NCBI GenBank assembly: GCA_009921785.1
Contig: RFXE01000125.1
Span: 1-5,599 of the forward strand
Reading direction: 5' to 3'
From: Alphaproteobacteria bacterium
GTDB taxonomy: Bacteria > Pseudomonadota > Alphaproteobacteria > Rhizobiales > Beijerinckiaceae
DNA: 5,599 nucleotides
Below the pieces are notes generated by a model. It was not told where the DNA came from. It was given only the letters and a program-made list of their open reading frames with translations, and made no database searches. The number at the start of each line of letters is the position of its first letter. Position 1 is the stretch's first letter. The position numbers and the translations under genes were made by a program. This document shows positions 1 through 5,536 of this stretch, one piece after another.

Positions 1-665
1 ACCGACCGAAATTCAGAATGATCGGCGACCGCATTGACCGGTCTTTTATCCGCTTCAATAATTTCAATGCCGATTTTAGCAGTGTCGGGCAAAAGCGCGC
101 CACGCCAGCGACGCGGACGGAAGGGCGAAATCGGCGTCAACGCAAGCATCGGCGCGTTCAAAGGTAGGATCGGTCCGTTTACCGACAGATTATAAGCGGT
201 TGATCCCGCAGGCGTTGCGACAAGAATGCCGTCCGCAATCAATTCATCTAGCCGCGAGCGGCCATCGACAGACAAACGCAATTTTGCCGCTTGGTGCGAT
301 TGACGAAACACCGAGACTTCATTGATCGCGCGCGCGGAATGCTGATGCCCGTCTAAATCGGTCACCGTCATCAAAAGTGGATAGACCACGCTCCGCTCAG
401 CCGCATGAAGACGTTCATAGAGTCCATCTTCCGCATAATCATTCATCAAGAACCCGACCGACCCGCGATTCATCCCGTAAATCGGTTTAGACGCGCCCAT
501 GAAGCGATGAAGACATGAGAGCATCAAGCCATCGCCGCCGAGCGCAATGATAATCTCAGCCTGCTCGGGCGCGACTTCACCATAGCGGGCGCGCAAATGC
601 CGTGCGGCATTGATCGCTTCCTCGGTATCGCTGGTCAAGAAAGAGAGGCTCGGTCGGGCGGTCAT
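1..665 (-). CDS. nadK: NAD kinase (ATP-NAD kinase), 3' end cut off by the window edge
   Basis: NAD kinase phosphorylates NAD+ at the 2'-hydroxyl of its adenosine ribose to give NADP+, and acts in the cytoplasm. The 221 residues visible contain the family hallmarks in order: the GGDG motif at residues 43-46 with the conserved Asp45, a GMNRGSVGFLMN stretch at 64-75, the NE pair at 115-116, and the conserved TPAGSTAYNLS block at 151-161, followed by PISPFRPRRWRGALLP (178-193) and a VNAVADH segment near the edge. Proteobacterial homologues of this short form run to roughly 250-260 residues, so about 30-40 C-terminal residues lie beyond base 1. The ATG at 665-663 is chosen because GGAGA (678-674) sits 8 bases upstream and because the N-terminus then matches what I recall of short alphaproteobacterial forms. 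It is divergent from the oxidoreductase gene, with 148 bases between the two starts. No frameshift is seen. The family call is secure. Confidence 0.96.
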   Translation of the reverse strand, partial: MTARPSLSFLTSDTEEAINAARHLRARYGEVAPEQAEIIIALGGDGLMLSCLHRFMGASKPIYGMNRGSVGFLMNDYAEDGLYERLHAAERSVVYPLLMTVTDLDGHQHSARAINEVSVFRQSHQAAKLRLSVDGRSRLDELIADGILVATPAGSTAYNLSVNGPILPLNAPMLALTPISPFRPRRWRGALLPDTAKIGIEIIEADKRPVNAVADHSEFRS

Positions 666-813
666 TTTGAGGGTCTCCGCGTCCGGGGGCCGGATGGGCA
701 TTGTGTTCAAAGTCTTTAAGCCTTTTAATCGGCTTTTCCGCTAGGGGAAAGTCGGGGCAGGCGTTGGATCAATAATCCGCGCCTTTGCCCCCTAAAAGCA
801 GAGGGACGCGCGC

Positions 814-1806
814 ATGAAACCGGTACGTTGGGGCATTTTGTCGACCGCGAAGATCGGCGTCGAAAAAGTCATTCCGGGCATGCTGAAGAGCAAGGACATT
901 GAGATTGTCGCCTTGGCCTCGCGCAATAAAGCGCGGGCCGTTAAAACGGCCGCGGCGCTCGGCATTCCCAAAGCCTATGGCTCTTATGAGGACCTGCTCG
1001 CTGATCCCACGATCGAAGCCATCTATAATCCGCTCCCCAATCATCTCCATGTGCCGCTCACGCTGCAAGCCGCGCGCGCGGGTAAACATGTGCTCTGTGA
1101 AAAGCCGATTGCGCTTGATGCACAAGAAGCCAAGCTTCTTTTGAAAGCGCCTAAAAATATTCTGATCGCTGAAGCTTTTATGGTGCGCTTCAATCCGCAA
1201 TGGCTGGCGATTGAGAAACTCATTCGCGCGGGCAAGCTTGGTCGTCTTGAAGCGGTGAATATGCTTTTCTCTTATCATCTCACCGATCCGAAAAATGTGC
1301 GCAATCAATCCAAGATCGGCGGTGGCGGGCTTTATGACATTGGCTGCTATCCGATCACGCTCGCGCGTTTTGTGTTTGGTGCTGATCCAAAACGTGTCAC
1401 CGGTGTGTTTGATCGTGATCCTGATTTCAAGACAGATCGCTTGATGAGCGGTCTTGCCGATTTTGGTGAAGGACGTCACCTCTCTTTCACCGTGGCCACA
1501 CAAGGCGCACCCTATCAACGCACAGTGATCTTGGGCGAGAAGGGCACGATTGAAGTTGAAATTCCCGTCAACGCACCGCCGGATCACCCCAATCGGTTTA
1601 CGCTATCGATCCGCGGCAAAGCGCCTGAAGTGATCGCGATGCCAATCGCCGATCAATATCAGTTGCAGGCCGAAGCTTTTGGCAAAGCGATCCGCACCGG
1701 CAAACCGTTGCGCTTTGATCAACGCGATGCTGTTGAAACCATGCGCATCATCGATGCCTTTTTCGCGTCCGAAAAATCAGCGAAATGGGAGCGGGTGAAG
1801 CGGTAA
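814..1806 (+). CDS. Gfo/Idh/MocA-family NAD(P)-dependent oxidoreductase
   Basis: This 330-residue protein is a full-length member of the Gfo/Idh/MocA family: cytoplasmic dehydrogenases or reductases that usually act on sugars, inositols, polyols or diols with a nicotinamide cofactor. The N-terminal Rossmann segment starts at residue 4 (VRWGILSTAKIG), with strand IVALASR at 31-37. The PLPNHLHV segment is at 73-80 and the catalytic EKP motif at 96-98, with Lys97 as the expected catalytic lysine. The C-terminal substrate domain opens with a glycine run, then D175, G177 and Y179 in GLYDIGCYPI, the usual second active-site signature. This pattern resembles the branch with D-xylose 1-dehydrogenase (NADP+), dihydrodiol dehydrogenase and glucose-fructose oxidoreductase, but the substrate cannot be assigned. 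There is no Tat or Sec signal peptide, unlike periplasmic glucose-fructose oxidoreductase. GAGGGA (801-806) lies 7 bases before the ATG. It appears to be a single-gene unit; the next gene, tRNA-Thr, is convergent. Confidence 0.93.
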   Translation: MKPVRWGILSTAKIGVEKVIPGMLKSKDIEIVALASRNKARAVKTAAALGIPKAYGSYEDLLADPTIEAIYNPLPNHLHVPLTLQAARAGKHVLCEKPIALDAQEAKLLLKAPKNILIAEAFMVRFNPQWLAIEKLIRAGKLGRLEAVNMLFSYHLTDPKNVRNQSKIGGGGLYDIGCYPITLARFVFGADPKRVTGVFDRDPDFKTDRLMSGLADFGEGRHLSFTVATQGAPYQRTVILGEKGTIEVEIPVNAPPDHPNRFTLSIRGKAPEVIAMPIADQYQLQAEAFGKAIRTGKPLRFDQRDAVETMRIIDAFFASEKSAKWERVKR

Positions 1807-1808
1807 GG

Positions 1809-1824
1809 AAAAAGCCAAGGCTTT
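1809..1824 (-). terminator. Possible rho-independent terminator of tRNA-Thr
   Basis: Read on the minus strand, directly after the encoded CCA of tRNA-Thr, an inverted repeat (AAAGCC/GGCTTT, effectively 5 bp with a 4-base loop) runs into a stretch of five T (1813-1809), three of which also belong to the stem. It lies between the tRNA and the stop codon of the convergent oxidoreductase gene, where a terminator is expected. The stem is short, so termination could be weak. Read on the plus strand the hairpin has only TTT behind it, so it suits the oxidoreductase gene less well. Confidence 0.45.
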
Positions 1825-1830
1825 GAAAAA

Positions 1831-1906
1831 TGGTGCCGGTTACCTGAATCGAACAGGTGACCTACGGTTTACAAAACCGTTGCTCTACCAGCTGAGCTAA
1901 ACCGGC
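1831..1906 (-). tRNA. tRNA-Thr, anticodon UGU
   Basis: The 76-base minus-strand sequence folds as a complete class I tRNA. The acceptor arms GCCGGTT/AACCGGC are fully paired (7 bp). The D-stem is GCTC/GAGC, the anticodon stem ACGGT/ACCGT encloses a 7-base loop TTTGTAA, and the T-stem is ACCTG/CAGGT with loop TTCGAAT. The anticodon TGT is at 1873-1871, reading threonine ACA and, by wobble, other ACN codons. The discriminator base is A, and the CCA end is encoded (1833-1831). No intron or mispaired stem is seen. No integrase or direct repeat of the tRNA 3' end is present in the window, so there is no sign that it serves as an integration site here. Confidence 0.97.
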
Positions 1907-1929
1907 GCGCCGATGCGGGCGATGCGCCG

Positions 1930-1958
1930 TGGATACATTCGGCGGGGCGTTGAGGCAA
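1930..1958 (-). promoter_or_regulatory. Candidate sigma-70 promoter for tRNA-Thr
   Basis: On the minus strand TTGCCT (1958-1953, 4 of 6 matches to TTGACA) is separated by exactly 17 bases from TATCCA (1935-1930, 3 of 6 matches to TATAAT). Transcription would begin about 15-20 bases before the tRNA 5' end at 1906, a reasonable leader length. The -10 match is poor, so this rests mainly on spacing and position. Confidence 0.35.
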
Positions 1959-2099
1959 GAGGTTTAGCGAGCTTAAGCATCACTTTAGCCGCAAAGCCGC
2001 CATATTCGGTTCAGCCCGTATTCAGCGCCGTGACTCAATTCTGTCCTCCATGAAGGCGGGAAACCCGAATCGCGGGCCCCGGACCTTTCGGAGGCACAA

Positions 2100-2495
2100 A
2101 TGAGTGATCGCGCTTTAAACCAGGTTTCATCCCTTAAGACCCGGATCAGGAAAGGGGCGGCGGCACTCGCCGTGATGACGACCCTTGCCACGGCCTTACC
2201 GCCGGCGGCCCATGCGGATGGGCGCTGGGATCCGGGCGCGGCGGCGATTGTCGGAGTGATTGGCGGCTTGGCATTGGGCTCGGCTCTGTCGGGTGGCGGC
2301 GGCCACGGGTCGGTGGGTTATTCTTACGGTTATCAGCCGCAGCGCTATGAACACCGCCATCATCACTATCGCGATTACGGCCCCTCGGTGAGTTATTACT
2401 GGGGTGATCCGCAACCTTCTTGCTACATCGTCAATGAACGCGTGTGGGTCCGCGGGTGGGGTTGGGATGTTCGTCCCGTCCGCTATTGCGATTAA
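2100..2495 (+). CDS. Small exported Gly/Tyr/His-rich protein of unknown function
   Basis: The 131-residue product starts with a Sec-type signal peptide: basic n-region (Lys13, Arg15, Arg17, Lys18), hydrophobic core about residues 20-34, and an AHA signal-peptidase site at 37-39, so the mature protein would start at Asp40. A Gly/Ala-rich hydrophobic stretch (46-68) resembles a glycine zipper or single membrane-inserting helix. A Tyr/His-rich linker (74-100, including HHH at 87-89) follows. The C-terminal block (101-131) is rich in Trp and Arg and is bracketed by Cys108 and Cys130, which could form a disulfide in the periplasm. Small secreted proteins of this general make-up are common in Hyphomicrobiales and mostly uncharacterised. 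GGAGG (2090-2094) lies 5 bases before the ATG, a strong ribosome binding site. It stands alone between tRNA-Thr and a strong terminator. I assign no function; an envelope location is inferred, and metal binding by the histidines is only a possibility. Confidence 0.88.
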   Translation: MSDRALNQVSSLKTRIRKGAAALAVMTTLATALPPAAHADGRWDPGAAAIVGVIGGLALGSALSGGGGHGSVGYSYGYQPQRYEHRHHHYRDYGPSVSYYWGDPQPSCYIVNERVWVRGWGWDVRPVRYCD

Positions 2496-2531
2496 TTACT
2501 GCGATCAATTTTCAACATTTACACGCATGAA

Positions 2532-2559
2532 AAAAGGCCCCGTTCGCACGGGGCCTTTT
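2532..2559. terminator. Bidirectional rho-independent terminator between convergent genes
   Basis: AAAAGGCCCCG (2532-2542) pairs perfectly with CGGGGCCTTTT (2549-2559), an 11-bp stem that a further T-A pair can extend, leaving a 4-base loop. Read on the plus strand it ends in TTTT, 37 bases after the stop of the exported-protein gene. Read on the minus strand it ends in six T (2535-2530), 26 bases after the stop of the transporter gene. It therefore suits both convergent transcripts. Confidence 0.93.
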
Positions 2560-2584
2560 ATGTGTCTCAGATCGAGTAAAGCAC

Positions 2585-4297
2585 TCAGTCGTCTGCGTAG
2601 ATGTCGCGATCTTTCGTTTCGGGAACGAAGATCAGACCGATGACGAAGGTGATGAGCGCAAACACAATCGGATACCACAAGCCGTAATAGATATCGCCGG
2701 TTTGTGCGACCAATGCGAAGGCGGTTGCTGGCAACAAGCCCCCGAACCAGCCATTGCCGATGTGATAAGGCAGCGACATCGATGTGTAGCGGATACGTGT
2801 CGGGAAGAGTTCGACAAGTGCCGCGGCAATCGGGCCGTAAACCATCGTCACATAAACAACGAGGATCGTCAGGATACCGATAATCGTCAATGTCTGCGGC
2901 TTGAATATATCAAACACGCCTGTGAGCTTCACCTTGTTCGGATCATCCGCCTTTGGATAGCCCGCTTCAACAGCAGCTGCCGTTAAGTTCTTGCTGAAGT
3001 CAGGATCGAGTTTTCCGTCCTTGAAAACTTGGACGTCTTTACCCTGAACAACAACCTTTGCTTTTTCACCAGCAGGCGCCGTCATCATGGTTGCGTATTT
3101 GATTGCACCCTTTGACAAGGCGTCACGTGCAACGTCGCATGACGAGGTGAATTTGCGCGTACCCACAGGGTTGAACAAATCACCGCAATCGGCGGCATCA
3201 GCAACAACTTCTACCTTCACGGTTTCGAGCGCATTGGCCAAAGTCGGGTTGGCATTTTTCGTCAAGGCGCCGAAGAGCGGGAAGTAAGATACGGCTGCGA
3301 GCAAGCAACCGGCCAGAATGATCGGCTTACGGCCAATGCGATCTGACAAGCCGCCGAAGAAGATAAATCCGACAGTGCCGATTGCGAGCGAGTATGCGAT
3401 CAAGAGGTTGGCGGTGTAGCCGTCGATCTTCAGGATCGATTGCAAGAAGAATAGGGCGTAGAACTGACCTGTATACCAAACAACGCCTTGACCCATGACG
3501 AGGCCGAACAGCGCAAGAATAGCGAATTTCGCATTCTTCCACTGACCGAAGGCTTCCGTGAGCGGCGCCTTCGAATGCGTGCCTTCTTCCTTCATCTTTT
3601 GGAAGGCAGGCGATTCATTGAGCTGCAAACGAATCCAGACCGAGACGCCGAGAAGAACAATCGATACGCCGAAAGGAATACGCCAGCCCCACGCAGCGAA
3701 TGCCGCTTCGCCGATGAGTGTTCTTGTTGCCAAGATGACAATCAGCGAAAGGAACAGGCCGAGTGTGGCTGTGGTTTGAATCCACGAGGTGTAGAACCCT
3801 CTGCGGCCATGCGGAGCATGTTCGGCAACGTAAGTGGCTGCGCCACCATATTCACCACCGAGTGCCAAGCCCTGAACCAAACGCAAACCGATCAGGATAA
3901 TCGGCGCGGCGATTCCGATGCTTGCCGAGCTGGGGAGCAACGCAACGATAAAGGTTGAAATACCCATCAACAGGATTGTGACAAGGAAGGTATATTTACG
4001 ACCGACGAGATCGCCGATGCGGCCGAACACGATCGCACCGAAAGGACGAACGATGAAGCCCGCAGCAAAGGCGAGAAGCGAGAAGATGTTACGTGTCGCT
4101 TCGTCAAACATGGGCTTGCCATCGGCACCGGCCACGTTGAAGAACTGCGCACCAATAATCGCGGCAAGTGAACCGTACAGATAAAAATCATACCATTCGA
4201 AAACGGTACCGAGCGACGAGGCGAAAATAACTTTCTTTTCGCTGCTCGTCATCGGCCGCTGCTCATGATGAGCTGTTGAGCCTGATGCTGTGGCCAT
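2585..4297 (-). CDS. MFS transporter, metabolite:H+ symporter (MHS) type, with a large periplasmic insertion
   Basis: This is a 570-residue inner-membrane secondary transporter of the major facilitator superfamily. MHS-branch marks are EWYDFYLYG at residues 34-42, the cytoplasmic motif-A copies GRIGDLVGRK (92-101) and GGLSDRIGRKP (315-325), and RLVQGLALGGEYGGA (139-153). Known MHS members (ProP, KgtP, ShiA, citrate carriers) import organic acids or osmolytes with protons; the substrate here cannot be read. I place 12 membrane segments near 30-55, 72-95, 104-122, 129-148, 173-192, 204-224, 256-280, 296-316, 325-346, 469-497, 511-532 and 540-560. Typical MHS proteins have about 430-500 residues; the excess is a hydrophilic stretch at 347-468 between helices 9 and 10, predicted periplasmic, with Cys371 and Cys387. 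The start at 4297 is preferred over Met16 because AAAAGGAA lies just upstream (AGGAA 4307-4303, 5 bases before the ATG). The reading frame is intact. Its G+C looks lower than that of neighbouring rlmB. Confidence 0.93.
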   Translation of the reverse strand: MATASGSTAHHEQRPMTSSEKKVIFASSLGTVFEWYDFYLYGSLAAIIGAQFFNVAGADGKPMFDEATRNIFSLLAFAAGFIVRPFGAIVFGRIGDLVGRKYTFLVTILLMGISTFIVALLPSSASIGIAAPIILIGLRLVQGLALGGEYGGAATYVAEHAPHGRRGFYTSWIQTTATLGLFLSLIVILATRTLIGEAAFAAWGWRIPFGVSIVLLGVSVWIRLQLNESPAFQKMKEEGTHSKAPLTEAFGQWKNAKFAILALFGLVMGQGVVWYTGQFYALFFLQSILKIDGYTANLLIAYSLAIGTVGFIFFGGLSDRIGRKPIILAGCLLAAVSYFPLFGALTKNANPTLANALETVKVEVVADAADCGDLFNPVGTRKFTSSCDVARDALSKGAIKYATMMTAPAGEKAKVVVQGKDVQVFKDGKLDPDFSKNLTAAAVEAGYPKADDPNKVKLTGVFDIFKPQTLTIIGILTILVVYVTMVYGPIAAALVELFPTRIRYTSMSLPYHIGNGWFGGLLPATAFALVAQTGDIYYGLWYPIVFALITFVIGLIFVPETKDRDIYADD

Positions 4298-4353
4298 GAC
4301 TATTCCTTTTATAGCGTGCGGGCAGGAATTGGGGAGCGGCGTAAACCTCTCCG

Positions 4354-4374
4354 GCGAGTCATGCGTTGACTCGC
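4354..4374 (-). promoter_or_regulatory. Perfect hairpin in the 5' leader of the MFS gene
   Basis: GCGAGTCA (4354-4361) and TGACTCGC (4367-4374) form a perfect 8-bp inverted repeat with a 5-base loop. It ends 56 bases upstream of the transporter ATG. No T-run follows on the minus strand, so it does not look like a terminator. It could be a leader RNA hairpin or an operator; the sequence alone does not decide. I do not recognise it as a known riboswitch. Confidence 0.5.
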
Positions 4375-4390
4375 AGTCCTTCCTGACCGT

Positions 4391-4409
4391 GTCGGTTTAT
4401 GCGACCGAC
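4391..4409 (-). promoter_or_regulatory. Second hairpin or dyad upstream of the MFS gene
   Basis: GTCGGT (4391-4396) and ACCGAC (4404-4409) form a 6-bp inverted repeat with a 7-base loop, 16 bases beyond the first hairpin. In minus-strand RNA, bases 4402-4394 (GCATAAACC) could instead pair with 4347-4339 (GGTTTACGC) with one A-C mismatch. That would break this hairpin and enclose the 4354-4374 one. The two folds are mutually exclusive. Function is unknown. Confidence 0.4.
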
Positions 4410-4450
4410 TGTTTCCCCCAATAACGAATCCGATTTTTCAGACCCGTGGT

Positions 4451-4473
4451 GATTGACGCCACGCAACTCAATC
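4451..4473. promoter_or_regulatory. Operator-like dyad GATTGA-N11-TCAATC
   Basis: GATTGA (4451-4456) and TCAATC (4468-4473) are perfect 6-base inverted half-sites separated by 11 bases, about 155-175 bases upstream of the transporter start. Half-sites spaced about 17 bases centre to centre would fit a dimeric regulator; the arrangement contains the T-N11-A pattern of LysR-type sites, which is a loose motif. No regulator gene is present in the window to link to it. Confidence 0.3.
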
Positions 4474-4571
4474 TCTGCCGAGCGCGCAGCGGTCATGGGT
4501 AAATACTAATAGAATCGGCTTGGAAATGCGACCGTTTGAAGCCTCGGCCATTGGTCTAATGCGGTTCTGCC

Positions 4572-5369
4572 TTATTTTGCAGTGCGAAAACGCGTCACAA
4601 CCGCCAAAGCCACCGCCGCCGCATTCGAGACATTGAGGCTCTTGATAGCACCCGGCATATCGAGCCGCGCGAGCGTATCGCAGCGCTCACGGGTGAGGCG
4701 ACGAAGCCCGCGCCCCTCGGCACCCAGCACAAGGGCCACGGGACCCGTTGCGAGGCTTTTTTCGAGCTCTTCCGGCCCCTCGGAGTCCAAACCGACGCGC
4801 CAATAGCCCATATCGCCCAGTTTCACGAGCGTTTGGGCCAGATTGCCGACTTCGATCAGCGGCACATGTTCGAGCCCGCCCGAGGCGGTTTTTGCCAGAA
4901 CGCCGATGGCGTCGGGCGCGTGGCGCTCGGTGATAATGATCGCCTCGGCAGCGAAAGCGGCGGCCGTGCGCAAGATCGCCCCGACATTATGAGGGTCCGT
5001 AACCTGATCGAGTACGATGACAACGCCGTCGCCGGACAGATCAACGAGATCAGCGGCAGGGAGACCATCAACCTCAAGCGCGATGCCTTGATGCACGGCG
5101 CCGGAGCCCGTCAGCCGGTCGATTTCCTCAGCGCGCGCAAGACGCGGCGTGATCGTCAAACGGGGCAGGGCCTCGTTGAGGCGGTTCAAGGCATTTTCGG
5201 TAATGTGAAGGACCATCGCTTTGCGGCGCGGGTTTTGGAGCGCCTCGATCACCGCGTGAAACCCGTAAATGACAGGACGGCCGGAAGGCGCATGACGCGG
5301 CGCTTGTGCGGGGCGCGCCTCGCGGCTGCCATCCTGTCCGCGTCTCTTAGGGTCAAACCGTCGTGCCAT
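4572..5369 (-). CDS. rlmB: 23S rRNA (guanosine-2'-O-)-methyltransferase RlmB, SpoU/TrmH family
   Basis: RlmB transfers a methyl group from S-adenosylmethionine to the 2'-hydroxyl of a guanosine in 23S rRNA (G2251 in E. coli) in the cytoplasm. Counting from the start chosen here (265 residues), a basic, Arg/Pro-rich tail covers 1-32. The SpoU substrate-binding domain runs from about VIYGFHAV (33-40) to VHQGIALEV (92-100), and the SPOUT knot domain carries all three motifs: 1 at 120-139 (DPHNVGAILRT, with Asn128 and Arg134), 2 at 213-222 (LVLGAEGRGL, Glu218), and 3 at 236-256 (LDMPGAIKSLNVSNAA, Ser244 and Asn246). The frame stays open to a GTG at 5462, but the ATG at 5369 is preferred: AAGGA (5383-5379) lies 9 bases upstream, the longer form has no good ribosome site, and its GTG falls inside the -35 box of the divergent tRNA promoter. 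A related TrmH-family enzyme is possible, but RlmB fits best. Confidence 0.92.
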   Translation of the reverse strand: MARRFDPKRRGQDGSREARPAQAPRHAPSGRPVIYGFHAVIEALQNPRRKAMVLHITENALNRLNEALPRLTITPRLARAEEIDRLTGSGAVHQGIALEVDGLPAADLVDLSGDGVVIVLDQVTDPHNVGAILRTAAAFAAEAIIITERHAPDAIGVLAKTASGGLEHVPLIEVGNLAQTLVKLGDMGYWRVGLDSEGPEELEKSLATGPVALVLGAEGRGLRRLTRERCDTLARLDMPGAIKSLNVSNAAAVALAVVTRFRTAK

Positions 5370-5455
5370 AGGCGTAAATCCTTGCTTGAGGCGCTTTCTG
5401 GCATGGCGAGGGCGAAGGGGCAAATGCTTGCAGCCGATTTCTGACCGTTGGAAGG

Positions 5456-5484
5456 TTGACACTCGGACACGGCCTTATCATAAG
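5456..5484 (+). promoter_or_regulatory. Sigma-70-type promoter for tRNA-Tyr
   Basis: A perfect TTGACA -35 box (5456-5461) is followed after 17 bases by CATAAG (5479-5484, 4 of 6 matches to TATAAT). Transcription would start near 5491, about 45 bases before the tRNA 5' end. A palindrome, CCTTAT-C-ATAAGG (5473-5485), overlaps the -10 box. On the minus strand it reads TATGAT (5481-5476), a candidate -10 box for rlmB, though I see no good -35 box at the right distance for that direction. Confidence 0.65.
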
Positions 5485-5536
5485 GGCGCACTCGTTCCGG
5501 CCCCCAAAGGCGCGGCGCGGGCGTGCGCTGGAGCAC

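Noticed and set aside
666..813. Promoters for nadK and the oxidoreductase in their shared 148-base spacer
   Set aside because: Two promoters must lie here, but no -35/-10 pair with acceptable spacing stands out on either strand. The small dyads (GGAT-N5-ATCC at 766-778, AAGCC/GGCTT near 719-733, TTTCC/GGAAA at 735-750) are too short to call.
769..1587. Long minus-strand open frame (272 codons) opposite the oxidoreductase gene
   Set aside because: It is antisense to a gene with intact family motifs, its product resembles nothing I know, and no ribosome binding site supports it. Antisense frames of this length are common opposite biased coding sequence.
1831..1906. tRNA-Thr as an attachment site for an integrated element
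   Set aside because: There is no integrase gene, no repeat of the tRNA 3' end elsewhere in the window, and the neighbours look chromosomal.
2404..2643. Plus-strand open frame of 79 codons across the end of the exported-protein gene
   Set aside because: It reads through the bidirectional terminator and into the transporter 3' end, so it is not a plausible gene.
3488..3958. Plus-strand open frame of 156 codons inside the transporter region
   Set aside because: It is antisense to conserved transporter helices. The product is very rich in Arg, Glu and Asn, typical of a reverse-frame shadow.
4298..4571. Promoter of the transporter and a terminator for rlmB
   Set aside because: I found no convincing -35/-10 pair on the minus strand and no hairpin with a T-run just after the rlmB stop, so neither is listed. 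Read-through from rlmB into the transporter cannot be excluded.
4833..5444. Plus-strand open frame of 203 codons opposite rlmB
   Set aside because: It is antisense to all but the last of the conserved RlmB motifs and has no recognisable domain.
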